DNA of 64,000 nt, taken from assembly GCF_018343615.1 (NCBI RefSeq), contig NZ_JAGYPI010000001.1, forward strand, positions 868,001-932,000, written 5' to 3'. Below are positions 1 to 9,107 of the stretch, piece after piece (within the stretch, counting starts at the first letter, position 1; each line of letters opens with the position of its first letter). The position numbers and the translations under genes are program-made. The notes beneath the pieces are model-generated. The model saw only the letters and a list, made by a program, of their open reading frames with translations. It had not been told where the DNA came from and made no database searches. This DNA is from Bacillus sp. FJAT-49736. GTDB taxonomy: Bacteria; Bacillota; Bacilli; Bacillales; Bacillaceae_C.

Positions 1-401
1 GTGTAGCGCGTTCTTTTCACCACCTTGGCGCAAAAGTGAAGGTGGGGGCAAGAAAGAGCGAACATTTAGCAAGAATTACAGAAATGGGACTTGTGCCATT
101 TCATCTAAATGATATTGATAAAGAAGTGCGAGATATTGATATTTGCATAAACACAATTCCACATCTGGTTGTAAATGCTTCTGTCATTCAAAAGATGCCA
201 ACCCATACATTAATTATTGATCTAGCCTCGAAACCCGGGGGAACAGACTTCCGTTATGCGGAGAAACGTGGAATTAAAGCATTGCTAGCTCCTAGCTTAC
301 CAGGAATAGTAGCGCCAAAATCTGCCGGACAAATTTTAGGAAATGTCCTAGCCCAATTACTGGAAGAAGATGTTGTGAAACGAAAGGGGAAATTAATATG
401 A
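1..401 (+). CDS. dpaA: Dipicolinate synthase subunit A, 3' part (truncated by window edge)
   Basis: This is the C-terminal part of dipicolinate synthase subunit A (SpoVFA), which with subunit B makes dipicolinic acid in the mother cell for the spore core. The frame is already open at base 3 and the codons before the ATG at 36 continue the protein (HHLGAKVKVGARKSEHLAR), so 36 is an internal Met and the 5' end lies outside the window. About 133 residues of a protein usually near 300 are present. The visible part has the NAD-binding-fold character of the family, with the segment LIIDLASKPGGTDF near residue 93. The stop overlaps the dpaB start by 4 bases (ATGA), which is translational coupling. 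Identification rests on sequence likeness and on dpaB, asd and dapG following. Confidence 0.93.
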   Translation, partial: VARSFHHLGAKVKVGARKSEHLARITEMGLVPFHLNDIDKEVRDIDICINTIPHLVVNASVIQKMPTHTLIIDLASKPGGTDFRYAEKRGIKALLAPSLPGIVAPKSAGQILGNVLAQLLEEDVVKRKGKLI

Positions 402-994
402 GTTTAAATGGTAAACGAATTGGTTTTGGATTAACAGGATCCCACTGTACGTATGATGCGGTATTTCCTGAAATTAAAAGATTGGTGGATTCAGGTGCTG
501 AGGTAATACCAGTAGTTACCTTCACAGTAAAAAATACAGAAACACGCTTTGGAAGCGGTGAAGATTGGATAGATAGAATAGAGGAAGTGACGGGCAGAAA
601 GGTAATTGATAGCATTGTCGGCGCAGAGCCGTTAGGGCCAAAACTTCCACTTGATTGTATGGTAATAGCGCCATTAACAGGGAATTCCATGAGTAAAATG
701 GCAAATGCCCTTACTGACTCTCCTGTATTAATGGCTGCAAAAGCAACCTTAAGAAACAGAAAGCCTGTTGTTTTAGGTATTTCTACAAACGATGCTCTTG
801 GTTTAAATGGAGTAAATTTAATGCGGCTAATGTCAACAAAAAATATATATTTTATTCCATATGGTCAAGATGATCCGATTAACAAACCAAATTCAATGGT
901 TGCTAAAATGACTTTACTTCAAGAAACAGTAGAGGAAGCGATCGAGGGCAGACAATTACAGCCGGTAATCATTGAAAGGTTTCGAAATGAATAA
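398..994 (+). CDS. dpaB: Dipicolinate synthase subunit B
   Basis: Flavoprotein-type subunit B of dipicolinate synthase (SpoVFB), 198 residues, the usual length. It acts with DpaA on the product of dihydrodipicolinate synthase late in sporulation. The N-terminus KRIGFGLTGSHCTYD is typical of the flavin-binding cysteine decarboxylase-like fold, with the conserved PLTGNSMSKMANALTDSPV segment at about residues 88-106. It starts inside the dpaA stop codon, so the two are co-translated. A clear intrinsic terminator follows, so asd downstream is not simply part of the same transcript, although the same pathway continues. In B. subtilis the operon is transcribed by sigma-K; no sigma-K promoter can be assessed because the 5' end is outside the window. 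Confidence 0.95.
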   Translation: MSLNGKRIGFGLTGSHCTYDAVFPEIKRLVDSGAEVIPVVTFTVKNTETRFGSGEDWIDRIEEVTGRKVIDSIVGAEPLGPKLPLDCMVIAPLTGNSMSKMANALTDSPVLMAAKATLRNRKPVVLGISTNDALGLNGVNLMRLMSTKNIYFIPYGQDDPINKPNSMVAKMTLLQETVEEAIEGRQLQPVIIERFRNE

Positions 995-1017
995 ACAATA
1001 AACGGATCTCACAGTAG

Positions 1018-1040
1018 CTCGCCTCATCGGCGAGTTTTCT
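1018..1040 (+). terminator. Intrinsic terminator after dpaB
   Basis: A six-base-pair GC-rich stem CTCGCC/GGCGAG with a 5-base loop, followed by TTTT, lies 24 bases after the dpaB stop. Confidence 0.8.
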
Positions 1041-1187
1041 ATGGTACTCCGAAATATAGTACAAAAGTTTACTGTCTTGAGGTATATACCTAAGCCTTCC
1101 ACTTTGCTATGTAATATGATGAATTAGAGAAAATGATATAATATCGTACGTTAATATGGTAAAATAAAATCGTTATTTTCTCTAGTT

Positions 1188-1512
1188 AAAGGCTTTTTTC
1201 ATACACAATGTTGCATTTGTAGACGAAAACTTTAAAAATATCCTTAATTAGGTTAAGAATGAATAATATTTTAAAGAAAGATTCTTTTCAAAACTTTGTT
1301 ACTTTTGGTAAGGAACATATCTCAATGCTTACTTTGGTTAAGACTCAGGTAAGTCATCGAAAGATGCCCAGAAACCAAATCGATATTAGGATGTAACAAT
1401 ATTTGCGAAAAAACATGAAGTGAAACTTAGCCTGAATTAGGATTCATAACAATATATGAACTGCAACATGTTAAAATCTCTTATAGATTTAACAGTCATA
1501 CGAAAACAGCCC
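1188..1512 (+). repeat. Dispersed MITE-like intergenic element, copy R1 (composite, diverged)
   Basis: This 325-base element fills most of the dpaB-asd gap. It begins AAAGGCTTTTTTCATAC and ends CATACGAAAACAGCCC, which are imperfect inverted repeats of each other. It shares with copies R2 and R3 the internal blocks GAAAGATGCCC (near 1358) and TTAGGATnnnTAACAATAT. The last block occurs twice (near 1386 and 1438), so R1 looks like a nested or internally duplicated version, which explains its double length. No ORF of note lies inside. The rest of the gap, 1041-1187, is AT-rich; I see only a possible minus-10 (TATAAT at 1137) with no good minus-35. Confidence 0.65.
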
Positions 1513-1562
1513 AAATAAAAATTTCGTGAAAAGCTTTATATAAATGAAAAGGGGAATGCTAA

Positions 1563-2609
1563 ATGTCAATATCCAAAGGATTTCACGTGGCAGTGCTTGG
1601 TGCCACTGGTGCAGTTGGACAACAAATGATTAAAACGTTGGAAAAAAGAGAGTTTCCTATTAGCAAAATTTCATTCTTATCTTCAGCGCGTTCAGCTGGT
1701 ACTGTAATAAAATTTAGAGGTGAAGATGTTGTAGTGGAAGAAGCAACACCAGAAAGCTTTAATGGAGTTGACATCGCTTTATTTAGTGCAGGCGGAAGTA
1801 TTTCTAAATTGTTCGCACCGGAAGCTGTTAAACGTGGTGCAATTGTCATTGATAATACGAGCGCTTACCGAATGGAAAAGGATGTTCCTTTAGTTGTTCC
1901 GGAAGTCAATGAGGAAGATTTAAAGCTTCATAATGGAATTATTGCAAATCCAAATTGCTCAACGATACAAATGGTGGTTGCGTTAGAACCAATTAGAAAA
2001 GCTTACGGTTTAAAGAAAGTAATTGTTTCCACTTATCAAGCAGTATCTGGTTCTGGAACTGCGGCTATTCAAGAATTAAAGGAACAAACAAAGGCTATCA
2101 TTAATGGTGATACATTTGACCCTAAGATTTTGCCTGTAAAGGGCGATAAAAACCATTATCAAATTGCATTTAATGCCATTCCTCAAATTGATACATTCAT
2201 GGATAATGGATTTACTTTTGAAGAAATAAAAATGATTAATGAAACGAAAAAAATTATGCATATGCCAGAATTAAAAGTGGCAGCTACTTGTGTTCGTCTT
2301 CCGGTAGAAACAGGGCATTCTGAATCAGTATATTTTGAAGTGGAAAACGAAGGGCTGACAGCCAAACACGTTCAAGATGTGCTTATTACTGCAGAAGGTG
2401 TTGTTTTGGAAGATAATCCTGCTGAACAAGTTTATCCAATGCCGGCAAATGCGGTAGGAAAAAATGATGTATTTGTAGGCAGAATCAGAAAGGATTTAGA
2501 TGAAGACCGCGGGTTCCATATGTGGGTTGTGTCCGATAACCTATTAAAAGGTGCTGCCTGGAACTCTGTTCAAATTGCTGAAAGCCTTATAAAGCTTGGT
2601 CTTGTTTAA
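1563..2609 (+). CDS. asd: Aspartate-semialdehyde dehydrogenase
   Basis: NADPH-dependent reduction of aspartyl phosphate to aspartate semialdehyde, the branch point to diaminopimelate/lysine, threonine and methionine; cytoplasmic. The 348-residue protein has the Rossmann GATGAVG motif at residues 13-19, the active-site Cys132 in ANPNCSTIQ and the downstream [11 protein letters not shown] segment carrying the catalytic His. Length agrees with the family (about 345). The start ATG has AAGGGGAATGCTAA before it. It sits directly upstream of dapG and dapA as in B. subtilis. The promoter is not clear; element R1 ends 50 bases upstream of the gene and may separate it from the original promoter. Confidence 0.97.
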   Translation: MSISKGFHVAVLGATGAVGQQMIKTLEKREFPISKISFLSSARSAGTVIKFRGEDVVVEEATPESFNGVDIALFSAGGSISKLFAPEAVKRGAIVIDNTSAYRMEKDVPLVVPEVNEEDLKLHNGIIANPNCSTIQMVVALEPIRKAYGLKKVIVSTYQAVSGSGTAAIQELKEQTKAIINGDTFDPKILPVKGDKNHYQIAFNAIPQIDTFMDNGFTFEEIKMINETKKIMHMPELKVAATCVRLPVETGHSESVYFEVENEGLTAKHVQDVLITAEGVVLEDNPAEQVYPMPANAVGKNDVFVGRIRKDLDEDRGFHMWVVSDNLLKGAAWNSVQIAESLIKLGLV

Positions 2610-2689
2610 TCTGTATTGATAACTTCCATATTGGTTTACTGTCTAACCTCATCATGAAAAAAATATATACTTTATATAGAGGTGTTAGC

Positions 2690-3925
2690 ATGAAGTTGAT
2701 TGTGCAGAAATTTGGAGGCACATCTGTACGCGATGAAAAAGGCCGAACTCAAGCAATAAAGCATATTAAAAATGCTCTTCAGGATGGTTATAAGGTAGTG
2801 GTGGTTGTATCAGCAATGGGCAGAAATGGTGATCCATATTCTACAGATACTTTGCTTTCCCTTGTACAAAATCCCCAAACACTAATAAATAAGAGGGAAC
2901 AAGATTTGCTTCTTTCGTGTGGAGAAGTAATTTCAAGCCTTGTATTTACGAACATGCTTCTTGAGGATGATATTAAAGCTACTGCTTTGACAGGATCTCA
3001 GGCAGGATTCAGGACAAATGGAGAGCATACTAATGCCAAGATTATAGATATGAAATGTGAAAGACTCATAAAAGAACTAAATACACATGATGTTGTAGTG
3101 GTCGCCGGATTCCAAGGATCAGCAAAAAACGGGGATGTTACAACAATCGGTAGAGGTGGCAGTGATACTTCTGCAGCTGCACTTGGTGCTGCTTTAAAGG
3201 CAGAATGGATTGATATCTTTACAGATGTAGAAGGAATTATGACTGCAGATCCAAGAATTGCGGATAATGCAAGAAAATTGCCAATCGTAACTTATACGGA
3301 AGTTTGCAATATGGCCTATCAAGGTGCAAAGGTTATCCATCCACGTGCTGTTGAAATTGCCATGCAAGCAAAGGTACCAATTCGGATTCGCTCCACCTAT
3401 TCAGATAATTTAGGTACTCTTGTAACCTCGTTAAATAAACAATCAAGGGGAACGGATATTCGCGAAAGACCAGTAACTGGTATTGCCTATGTATCAAATG
3501 TTTCGCAGATAAAGGTGTATGCTAAGGAAGGTCAATATGAGCTTCAGTCTGAAGTGTTTAAAGCGATGGCAAACGAAAATATTAGTGTAGATTTCATAAA
3601 CATCTCCCCAACTGGTGTAGTTTATACAGTTGCAGAGGATGCGATTGAAAGAGCTATTTCTATATTACAAAAAATGGGATATAAGCCTGAAGTCGAACGG
3701 GAATGTGCTAAGGTTTCCGTTGTAGGTGCAGGTATTCATGGTGTACCAGGGGTTACATTCAAAATTGTATCGGCATTATCGGAAAAAAGCATTCGGATAT
3801 TACAGTCAGCTGATAGCCATACAACAATTTGGGTATTAGTAAAAGAAAACGATTTAGTCGCAGCTGTGAATGCATTGCATGATGCATTTAATTTGCAAGA
3901 AGAAACCTTCGAAGTGAATATATAG
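2690..3925 (+). CDS. dapG: Aspartate kinase (DapG type)
   Basis: Phosphorylates aspartate, the first step of the DAP/lysine pathway. I place the start at ATG 2690, after AGAGGTG with a 5-base spacer, rather than at the earlier in-frame ATG 2654: the protein then begins MKLIVQKFGGTSV, the classic kinase N-terminus with KFGGTS. That gives 411 residues. The kinase domain occupies about residues 1-240 (GRGGSDTSAAALG substrate/ATP segment), followed by two ACT regulatory repeats that in this family bind the end-product effector. Position between asd and dapA argues for the diaminopimelate-responsive isozyme DapG rather than LysC. No lysine riboswitch is visible upstream. Confidence 0.94.
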   Translation: MKLIVQKFGGTSVRDEKGRTQAIKHIKNALQDGYKVVVVVSAMGRNGDPYSTDTLLSLVQNPQTLINKREQDLLLSCGEVISSLVFTNMLLEDDIKATALTGSQAGFRTNGEHTNAKIIDMKCERLIKELNTHDVVVVAGFQGSAKNGDVTTIGRGGSDTSAAALGAALKAEWIDIFTDVEGIMTADPRIADNARKLPIVTYTEVCNMAYQGAKVIHPRAVEIAMQAKVPIRIRSTYSDNLGTLVTSLNKQSRGTDIRERPVTGIAYVSNVSQIKVYAKEGQYELQSEVFKAMANENISVDFINISPTGVVYTVAEDAIERAISILQKMGYKPEVERECAKVSVVGAGIHGVPGVTFKIVSALSEKSIRILQSADSHTTIWVLVKENDLVAAVNALHDAFNLQEETFEVNI

Positions 3926-3990
3926 AGTCTGTAAATGGACAATGTAAATCTTTGAATAGATCTAACGGAAAAATAGAGGGAGTGTTCAAT

Positions 3991-4863
3991 ATGAGTCGTT
4001 TTGGTAGAATTTCTACTGCCATGGTTACTCCATTCGATGCAAAAGGGAATGTTGATTTTCAAAAAACTACTCAGCTAGTAGAATTTTTAATGGAGAATGG
4101 ATCAGATTCTCTTGTTATTGCTGGTACAACGGGTGAATCACCTACCTTATCAACGGAGGAAAAGCTTGCATTATTCAGCCATGTAGTAAAAACCGTTAAA
4201 GGAAGGGTGCCAGTTATTGCAGGTACTGGAAGCAATAATACTCACGCAACAGTGGAGTTAACGAAAAAAGCAGAGGAAATCGGTGTGGATGCAGTATTAA
4301 TCGTAGTCCCTTATTATAATAAACCAAATCAAGCGGGACTATATCAGCACTTTAAAACTGTTGCCGAAAATACTAATTTACCTGTTATGCTGTATAATGT
4401 TCCTGGTCGTACGGTTGCTAGCTTGCAGCCAGAGACAGTCATTAAATTAGCGGAAATACCAAATATTGTAGCCATAAAGGAAGCGAGCGGAAACTTAGAC
4501 GCAATGGCTGAAATTATTGCTAATACACGTGAGGACTTTGAATTATACAGTGGCGATGATGGTCTAACTATCCCTGTACTGTCCATCGGAGGTAAAGGTG
4601 TTGTGTCTGTTGCATCTCACATTATTGGTAGGGAAATGCAAGAAATGATTAGCTCATTTTTAAATGGATCTAACGAGGCAGCAGCCAAACAACATCAAAA
4701 ACTGCTTCCACTAATGAGAGGATTATTTGATGCCCCAAGTCCCGTTCCTGTAAAGACCGCTTTACAGCTTAAGGGTCTTAATGTTGGGTCTGTTAGACTT
4801 CCATTAGTTCCATTAACCGAGCAGGAAAGAGCAAACTTAGTAGCGTTATTAAATAAACTTTAA
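3991..4863 (+). CDS. dapA: 4-hydroxy-tetrahydrodipicolinate synthase
   Basis: Condenses pyruvate with aspartate semialdehyde to give the precursor of both lysine/DAP and, in the mother cell, dipicolinate. The start is ATG 3991 (after GAGGGAGTG) rather than the in-frame ATG 3952, giving 290 residues, the same as B. subtilis DapA. The GTTGES loop is at residues 45-50, the Schiff-base Lys163 is in AIKEASGN, and the catalytic-relay Tyr135 is in MLYNVPGRT. It follows dapG by 65 bases with no terminator between them, so the two are probably one transcript, and it is closed by a terminator. Confidence 0.97.
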   Translation: MSRFGRISTAMVTPFDAKGNVDFQKTTQLVEFLMENGSDSLVIAGTTGESPTLSTEEKLALFSHVVKTVKGRVPVIAGTGSNNTHATVELTKKAEEIGVDAVLIVVPYYNKPNQAGLYQHFKTVAENTNLPVMLYNVPGRTVASLQPETVIKLAEIPNIVAIKEASGNLDAMAEIIANTREDFELYSGDDGLTIPVLSIGGKGVVSVASHIIGREMQEMISSFLNGSNEAAAKQHQKLLPLMRGLFDAPSPVPVKTALQLKGLNVGSVRLPLVPLTEQERANLVALLNKL

Positions 4864-4872
4864 TCATAGATA

Positions 4873-4906
4873 GGGAAGGGTGTTTTTTTAGCCCTTTCTT
4901 TTTTTA
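4873..4906 (+). terminator. Intrinsic terminator after dapA
   Basis: GGAAGGG and CCCTTTC arms flank a T-rich loop and are followed by a run of seven T. Confidence 0.65.
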
Positions 4907-5048
4907 TTCACTTTTGTATGTATTATTGGAATAAGTGGTAAAATAGAATCTCTTAAGAAAGTTTTCTTTTTTATATATTTAGCTCAAATTCTGAAAAAAA
5001 TGGTAATATAATTATATATACCACTTTAGGAAGAAAGGCGAGCATGTA

Positions 5049-5609
5049 ATGATTTTCATATATTTTCTTGCATACATATTTGGGCATATACTTTCAGCAC
5101 ATATAGTTGGGCGAATTTTTTATAATAGAAATATTTTCACGGAAGGCAGTGGAAATCCAGGTGCAAGAAATGCTGGAAGATCGTTTGGGAAAAAAGGATT
5201 CATGATTGTTTTATTCGGTGATATGTTGAAAGTAATCGTTATTTGTTTACTTGCAGAATATTTCAAAATGAATTTTTTGCAACAGACAATTCTTTTGCTG
5301 TTAGTTATTTTAGGACATATGTACCCTATTTTATATAAGTTTAAAGGCGGGAAAGGTGTGGCTTCTTTTATAGGAGGCATCCTCTATATTTCACCGCTGG
5401 CAGCATTGTGCCTCGGACTTACCTTCCTTATTACTTATCCATTTGTAAAATCGTTTACAAAAGCAGGGCTTGCAGGCATTGCATTAACGCCAATATTCAC
5501 CTTTTTTTTTCATCATAATATAGCAGGAAGCCTCGTCATCTTCTTAATTATATTGCTTATAGTTATGAAACATAAAGAAAAACGGGTAATTGTGGGGGAT
5601 GGAATATGA
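5049..5609 (+). CDS. PlsY-family acyl-phosphate acyltransferase (extra, accessory copy)
   Basis: An integral-membrane protein of 186 residues from the PlsY family, which transfers acyl groups from acyl-phosphate to glycerol-3-phosphate. Visible family motifs are SGNPGARNAGR (residues about 35-45; usual form SGNxGATNxxR) and GHMYPILYKFKGGKGVA (about 95-111). At least five hydrophobic segments are apparent. It has its own AT-rich 5' region after the dapA terminator, and its stop overlaps the next gene by 4 bases (ATGA). PlsY is normally encoded elsewhere in Bacillus (next to parE); this copy sits in a spot that is dapA-rnjB in B. subtilis. With a fused acyltransferase-aminotransferase as partner, the acceptor could be something other than glycerol-3-phosphate; that is inference. 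Confidence 0.8.
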   Translation: MIFIYFLAYIFGHILSAHIVGRIFYNRNIFTEGSGNPGARNAGRSFGKKGFMIVLFGDMLKVIVICLLAEYFKMNFLQQTILLLLVILGHMYPILYKFKGGKGVASFIGGILYISPLAALCLGLTFLITYPFVKSFTKAGLAGIALTPIFTFFFHHNIAGSLVIFLIILLIVMKHKEKRVIVGDGI

Positions 5610-7201
5610 ACTATACAATAAAAATCGCTAGAACTGCAAAGGAATTTGAGGGGATATTTCAACTCAATTATGATACTTTTGTGGAAGAAATTCCACAGCA
5701 TCATGAAAACACGGAAAAAAAATTAGTCGATCAGTTTCATGATGAAAATGAATACGTTATTTGCAAGTTGGACGAGGAAGTTATTGGAATGATGGCGATT
5801 AGAGATATACGTCCTTTTTCATTAGATAAAAAACTAGGTAGAATTGAAAATTATCTTGACCAAGCCTTTGAGCGACCTTGTGAAATTCGGCTGTTGTCTG
5901 TTAAACAAAAATATCGAAACGGACGCGTATTTGCAAGTCTTACTGGCGCATTAATCCGCTATTGTCTACATAAAGGCTATGATATTGCTTTTATTTCAGG
6001 TACTACAAGACAATCAAGGCTTTATAAACATATAGGCTTCGAATCGTTTGCACATTTAGTTGGCCATGAAGATGTATTGTTTCAGCCAATGTATTTGACA
6101 AAAGATATGTTTTTTCAAAAGGAACATTTAAGATCTCTTTCTTTCATACATACCTTTTTGCCAGGCCCAGTAATGGTTGATAACAAAATCCAATCTGTTT
6201 TCTCTTCCCAGCCGGAGTGGCATCGGTCACAAGAGCATAAACAGCTTGCATCAAATGTATTTTCAAAGTTAAAAAAATTAACAAATGCACAAAATGTTTC
6301 CGTATTAACAGGCACTGGTACGGTTGCAAATGATGCCGTTGCAGCACAACTACATTCCCTTGGGACAAAAGGATTAATTTTAACAAACGGAGAATTCGGA
6401 GAACGCTTAGTTGATCATGCGAATCGTTTTGAGCTTCAATTTGATACATTTGCAGCCCATTGGGGGCAAGCGTACAATTTAGGAGAAATAAGAGCTTTAT
6501 GTGAAATTAACCAATATGATTGGATTTGGTTTGTTCATTGCGAAACATCGACCGGGATGTTAAATGACTTTGAAGGTTTATCCGGTCTTTGCAGGGAATA
6601 TTCAATCAAATTGTGCATGGATGCTATAAGTTCAATAGGGGCAGTTCCTTTAAATCTTGCAGACGTATATTTGGCATCAGGTGTTTCTGGGAAAGCGATT
6701 AGTGCAGTAACCGGTCTTTCCTTTGTATTCTTTAATCAGCTGGAATTAGGCTCTAGGCAGGTTCCACGTTATCTTGATATACTGTATTATCAAAAATGCG
6801 AAGGCATCCCTTTCTCGCAAAATTCCTATTTATTCAAGGCATTAGATATGGCATTGGATAAATTATTTAATCTTGACTATTTCGAAAATAGACTTAAGAG
6901 ATTTTCTTTTGTTTATGATTCGTTAAAAAATCTTGGTTTTACCTTTGTTGTAGAAAAGAATCAATCTTCTCCATGTGTTATTACGATAGCTTTTCCTAAA
7001 GATGTAAAAGCAACTGATTTTGGTTTAGATTTATATTTGAATGGGTATCAAGTGCATTTTCTTAATCGTTATCTAATAAAAAATAATTGGATTCAAATTG
7101 CTTTGATGAATACAGATGAAAATACCGTGATAGTGGACCAGCTTCTACGTACATTACAAATATTATTAAGTGAAAATGCTGGAATGGCATTAGTGAAATA
7201 A
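5606..7201 (+). CDS. GNAT-like acyltransferase fused to class V PLP aminotransferase
   Basis: A two-domain protein of 531 residues. Residues about 1-170 look like a GNAT/autoinducer-synthase-like acyltransferase (FDTFVEEI-like start at 23-29, the strand EIRLLSVKQKYRNGRVF at 93-109, then a helix and RLYKHIGFESF at 138-148). Residues about 180-520 are a class V aminotransferase of the alanine-glyoxylate/serine-pyruvate type: LPGPVMV at 185-191, ETSTG at 313-317, the PLP-binding Asp339 in MDAISS, and Lys363 in SGKAIS as the Schiff-base lysine. It is translationally coupled to the PlsY-like gene. The reaction is unknown; an amino-lipid or N-acylated amino compound is a reasonable guess. The domain calls are secure for the aminotransferase and moderate for the N-terminal part. 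Confidence 0.75.
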   Translation: MNYTIKIARTAKEFEGIFQLNYDTFVEEIPQHHENTEKKLVDQFHDENEYVICKLDEEVIGMMAIRDIRPFSLDKKLGRIENYLDQAFERPCEIRLLSVKQKYRNGRVFASLTGALIRYCLHKGYDIAFISGTTRQSRLYKHIGFESFAHLVGHEDVLFQPMYLTKDMFFQKEHLRSLSFIHTFLPGPVMVDNKIQSVFSSQPEWHRSQEHKQLASNVFSKLKKLTNAQNVSVLTGTGTVANDAVAAQLHSLGTKGLILTNGEFGERLVDHANRFELQFDTFAAHWGQAYNLGEIRALCEINQYDWIWFVHCETSTGMLNDFEGLSGLCREYSIKLCMDAISSIGAVPLNLADVYLASGVSGKAISAVTGLSFVFFNQLELGSRQVPRYLDILYYQKCEGIPFSQNSYLFKALDMALDKLFNLDYFENRLKRFSFVYDSLKNLGFTFVVEKNQSSPCVITIAFPKDVKATDFGLDLYLNGYQVHFLNRYLIKNNWIQIALMNTDENTVIVDQLLRTLQILLSENAGMALVK

Positions 7202-7307
7202 TCTAAAAGAATGAAATTGTAAAATCATATTGAACAGTAATTTCTTCTTCAAGTATAATGAGCTTAACTGATTTAGGTCGGAAAAACAGCATTGGAGGAA
7301 CAAGAAT

Positions 7308-8975
7308 TTGAAAAAGAAAAATGATTCTATTAAAATTATCCCACTTGGAGGAGTGGGAGAGATCGGAAAAAATATGTATGTCATCGAAGTGGATGAGGAT
7401 ATATTTGTCATTGACGCCGGGCTTATGTACCCGGAGAATGAGATGCTCGGAATCGATATCGTTATTCCTGATATTACATATTTAGAGGATAATAAAGAAA
7501 GAGTAAAGGGAATATTTTTAACACACGGACATGAAGATGCGATCGGATCCCTTCCATACTTGTTGATGAAATTAAATGTTCCTGTCTATGGAACAAAATT
7601 AACTATTGCATTCGCAAAGGAAAAACTGAAGGATGTAGCTATCAATAAAGAGGTTCAATTTATTGTCATTCATTCGGATACATCTTTACAATTTGAAACA
7701 GTGGATATTACTTTCTTTAAAACTACCCATAGCATACCAGATTCAATTGGTATTTGTATTCATACATCTGAAGGCAATATTGTCCATACAGGGGATTTTA
7801 AGTTCGATCAAAGTGTATCTAAAAACTATCAATCAGATATAGCAGAGATGGCAAAAATCGGGAATGAAGGTGTTCTTTGTCTACTGTCTGACAGTATTGA
7901 AGCAGAGCATCCTGGTGTAACAACTTCTGAAATGGTTATAGCTAGTGAAATGGCAAATGCTTTTTACTCCGCAAAGGGAAGAATTATTGTTGCATGCTTT
8001 GCCTCTAATTTGATTCGACTTCAACAAGTTTTTGATGCGGCTTTTGAAACCGGCAGAAAAGTAGTGGTGGTTGGAAAAAGCCTAGAAAGAGTTTATGAAA
8101 TTGCTGTTTCTTTAGGATACCTTGATATCAAAACAGATGATTTAGTAATCCCTATTAGTGCCCTTAATAAATATTCGGATGAAGAAATTGTCATTCTAAC
8201 AACCGGAAACCAAGGTGAACCGTTTTTAGTGTTACAAAAAATGGCCAAACGCACTCATAAATATATTAATATACAAAAGGGTGATACCGTCTTTATTACA
8301 GCATCACCATCTCCAGGCATGGAGCTAATTATGTCGAAAACGGTGGACATGTTATACCGTGCTGGTGCAGCGGTACTATCAGAACGGAGAAAAGTTCATG
8401 TAACGGGACATGGCTGTCAAGAAGATTTAAAACTAATGCTTAATTTAATGAAGCCTAAGTATTTTGTTCCTGTTCAAGGCGAATATAGAATGTTAGTGGC
8501 CCATTCAAGACTTGCGGAACAGGTTGGGATATCGAAGGATAGAATTTATATTCCTGATAAAGGGGAAGTACTCGAATATAAAAAGGAAAAAATGAGTTAT
8601 AGCGGTAAAGTTCCATCTGGGAATGTGTTGATCGATGGAATTGGAGTTGGAGATGTCGGTAATATAGTATTGCGGGATCGAAGACTACTGTCTCAAGACG
8701 GAATATTAATTGTGGTGGTTACTTTAAGTAAACATAAGAGGACCATCGCTGCCGGTCCAGAAATTATTTCGCGCGGCTTCGTGTATGTAAGAGAATCTGA
8801 ACAGCTCATGAATGATTCCACTTCATTAGTTCGCAGTATAGTGGAAAAAAACATGGAAAAAGATGCTTTTGATTGGTCAAGTATAAAGCAGGATATTCGT
8901 GACCAATTGAACTACTTTTTATTTGAGAAAACAAAACGCAGACCAATGATTTTGCCAATTATTATGGAAGTATAA
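7308..8975 (+). CDS. rnjB: Ribonuclease J2
   Basis: Metallo-beta-lactamase/beta-CASP ribonuclease of 555 residues that pairs with RNase J1 in mRNA decay and maturation. It begins at TTG 7308, preceded by GGAGG with a proper spacer; the first ATG downstream would remove conserved residues (IIPLGGVGEIGKNMYV). The metal motif reads THGHEDAIGS, with Ala where RNase J1 has the second His of HxHxDH; this is the usual J2 feature and fits weak catalytic activity. The C-terminal TGHG and beta-CASP segments are intact. It precedes tepA as in B. subtilis, where it follows dapA directly. Confidence 0.95.
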   Translation: MKKKNDSIKIIPLGGVGEIGKNMYVIEVDEDIFVIDAGLMYPENEMLGIDIVIPDITYLEDNKERVKGIFLTHGHEDAIGSLPYLLMKLNVPVYGTKLTIAFAKEKLKDVAINKEVQFIVIHSDTSLQFETVDITFFKTTHSIPDSIGICIHTSEGNIVHTGDFKFDQSVSKNYQSDIAEMAKIGNEGVLCLLSDSIEAEHPGVTTSEMVIASEMANAFYSAKGRIIVACFASNLIRLQQVFDAAFETGRKVVVVGKSLERVYEIAVSLGYLDIKTDDLVIPISALNKYSDEEIVILTTGNQGEPFLVLQKMAKRTHKYINIQKGDTVFITASPSPGMELIMSKTVDMLYRAGAAVLSERRKVHVTGHGCQEDLKLMLNLMKPKYFVPVQGEYRMLVAHSRLAEQVGISKDRIYIPDKGEVLEYKKEKMSYSGKVPSGNVLIDGIGVGDVGNIVLRDRRLLSQDGILIVVVTLSKHKRTIAAGPEIISRGFVYVRESEQLMNDSTSLVRSIVEKNMEKDAFDWSSIKQDIRDQLNYFLFEKTKRRPMILPIIMEV

Positions 8976-8989
8976 TGATATCATTACGG

Positions 8990-9020
8990 AACACCGACTT
9001 TTTGTCGGTGTTTTTTTTCT
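8990..9020 (+). terminator. Intrinsic terminator after rnjB
   Basis: Stem ACACCGAC/GTCGGTGT with a 5-base T loop, followed by eight T. Confidence 0.92.
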
Positions 9021-9107
9021 TTGAATCAAATTACTTCCGTAAGAGGATACTAATATTATTATGTAAAAATATAGTACCTTAAAAATATAGAAAAAGGAGC
9101 TTTTCTG

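Noticed and set aside
1041-1562. Lysine riboswitch or T-box upstream of asd/dapG
   Set aside because: The gap is explained by repeat R1 and lacks the conserved L-box helices or a T-box motif; no riboswitch was recognised elsewhere in the window either.
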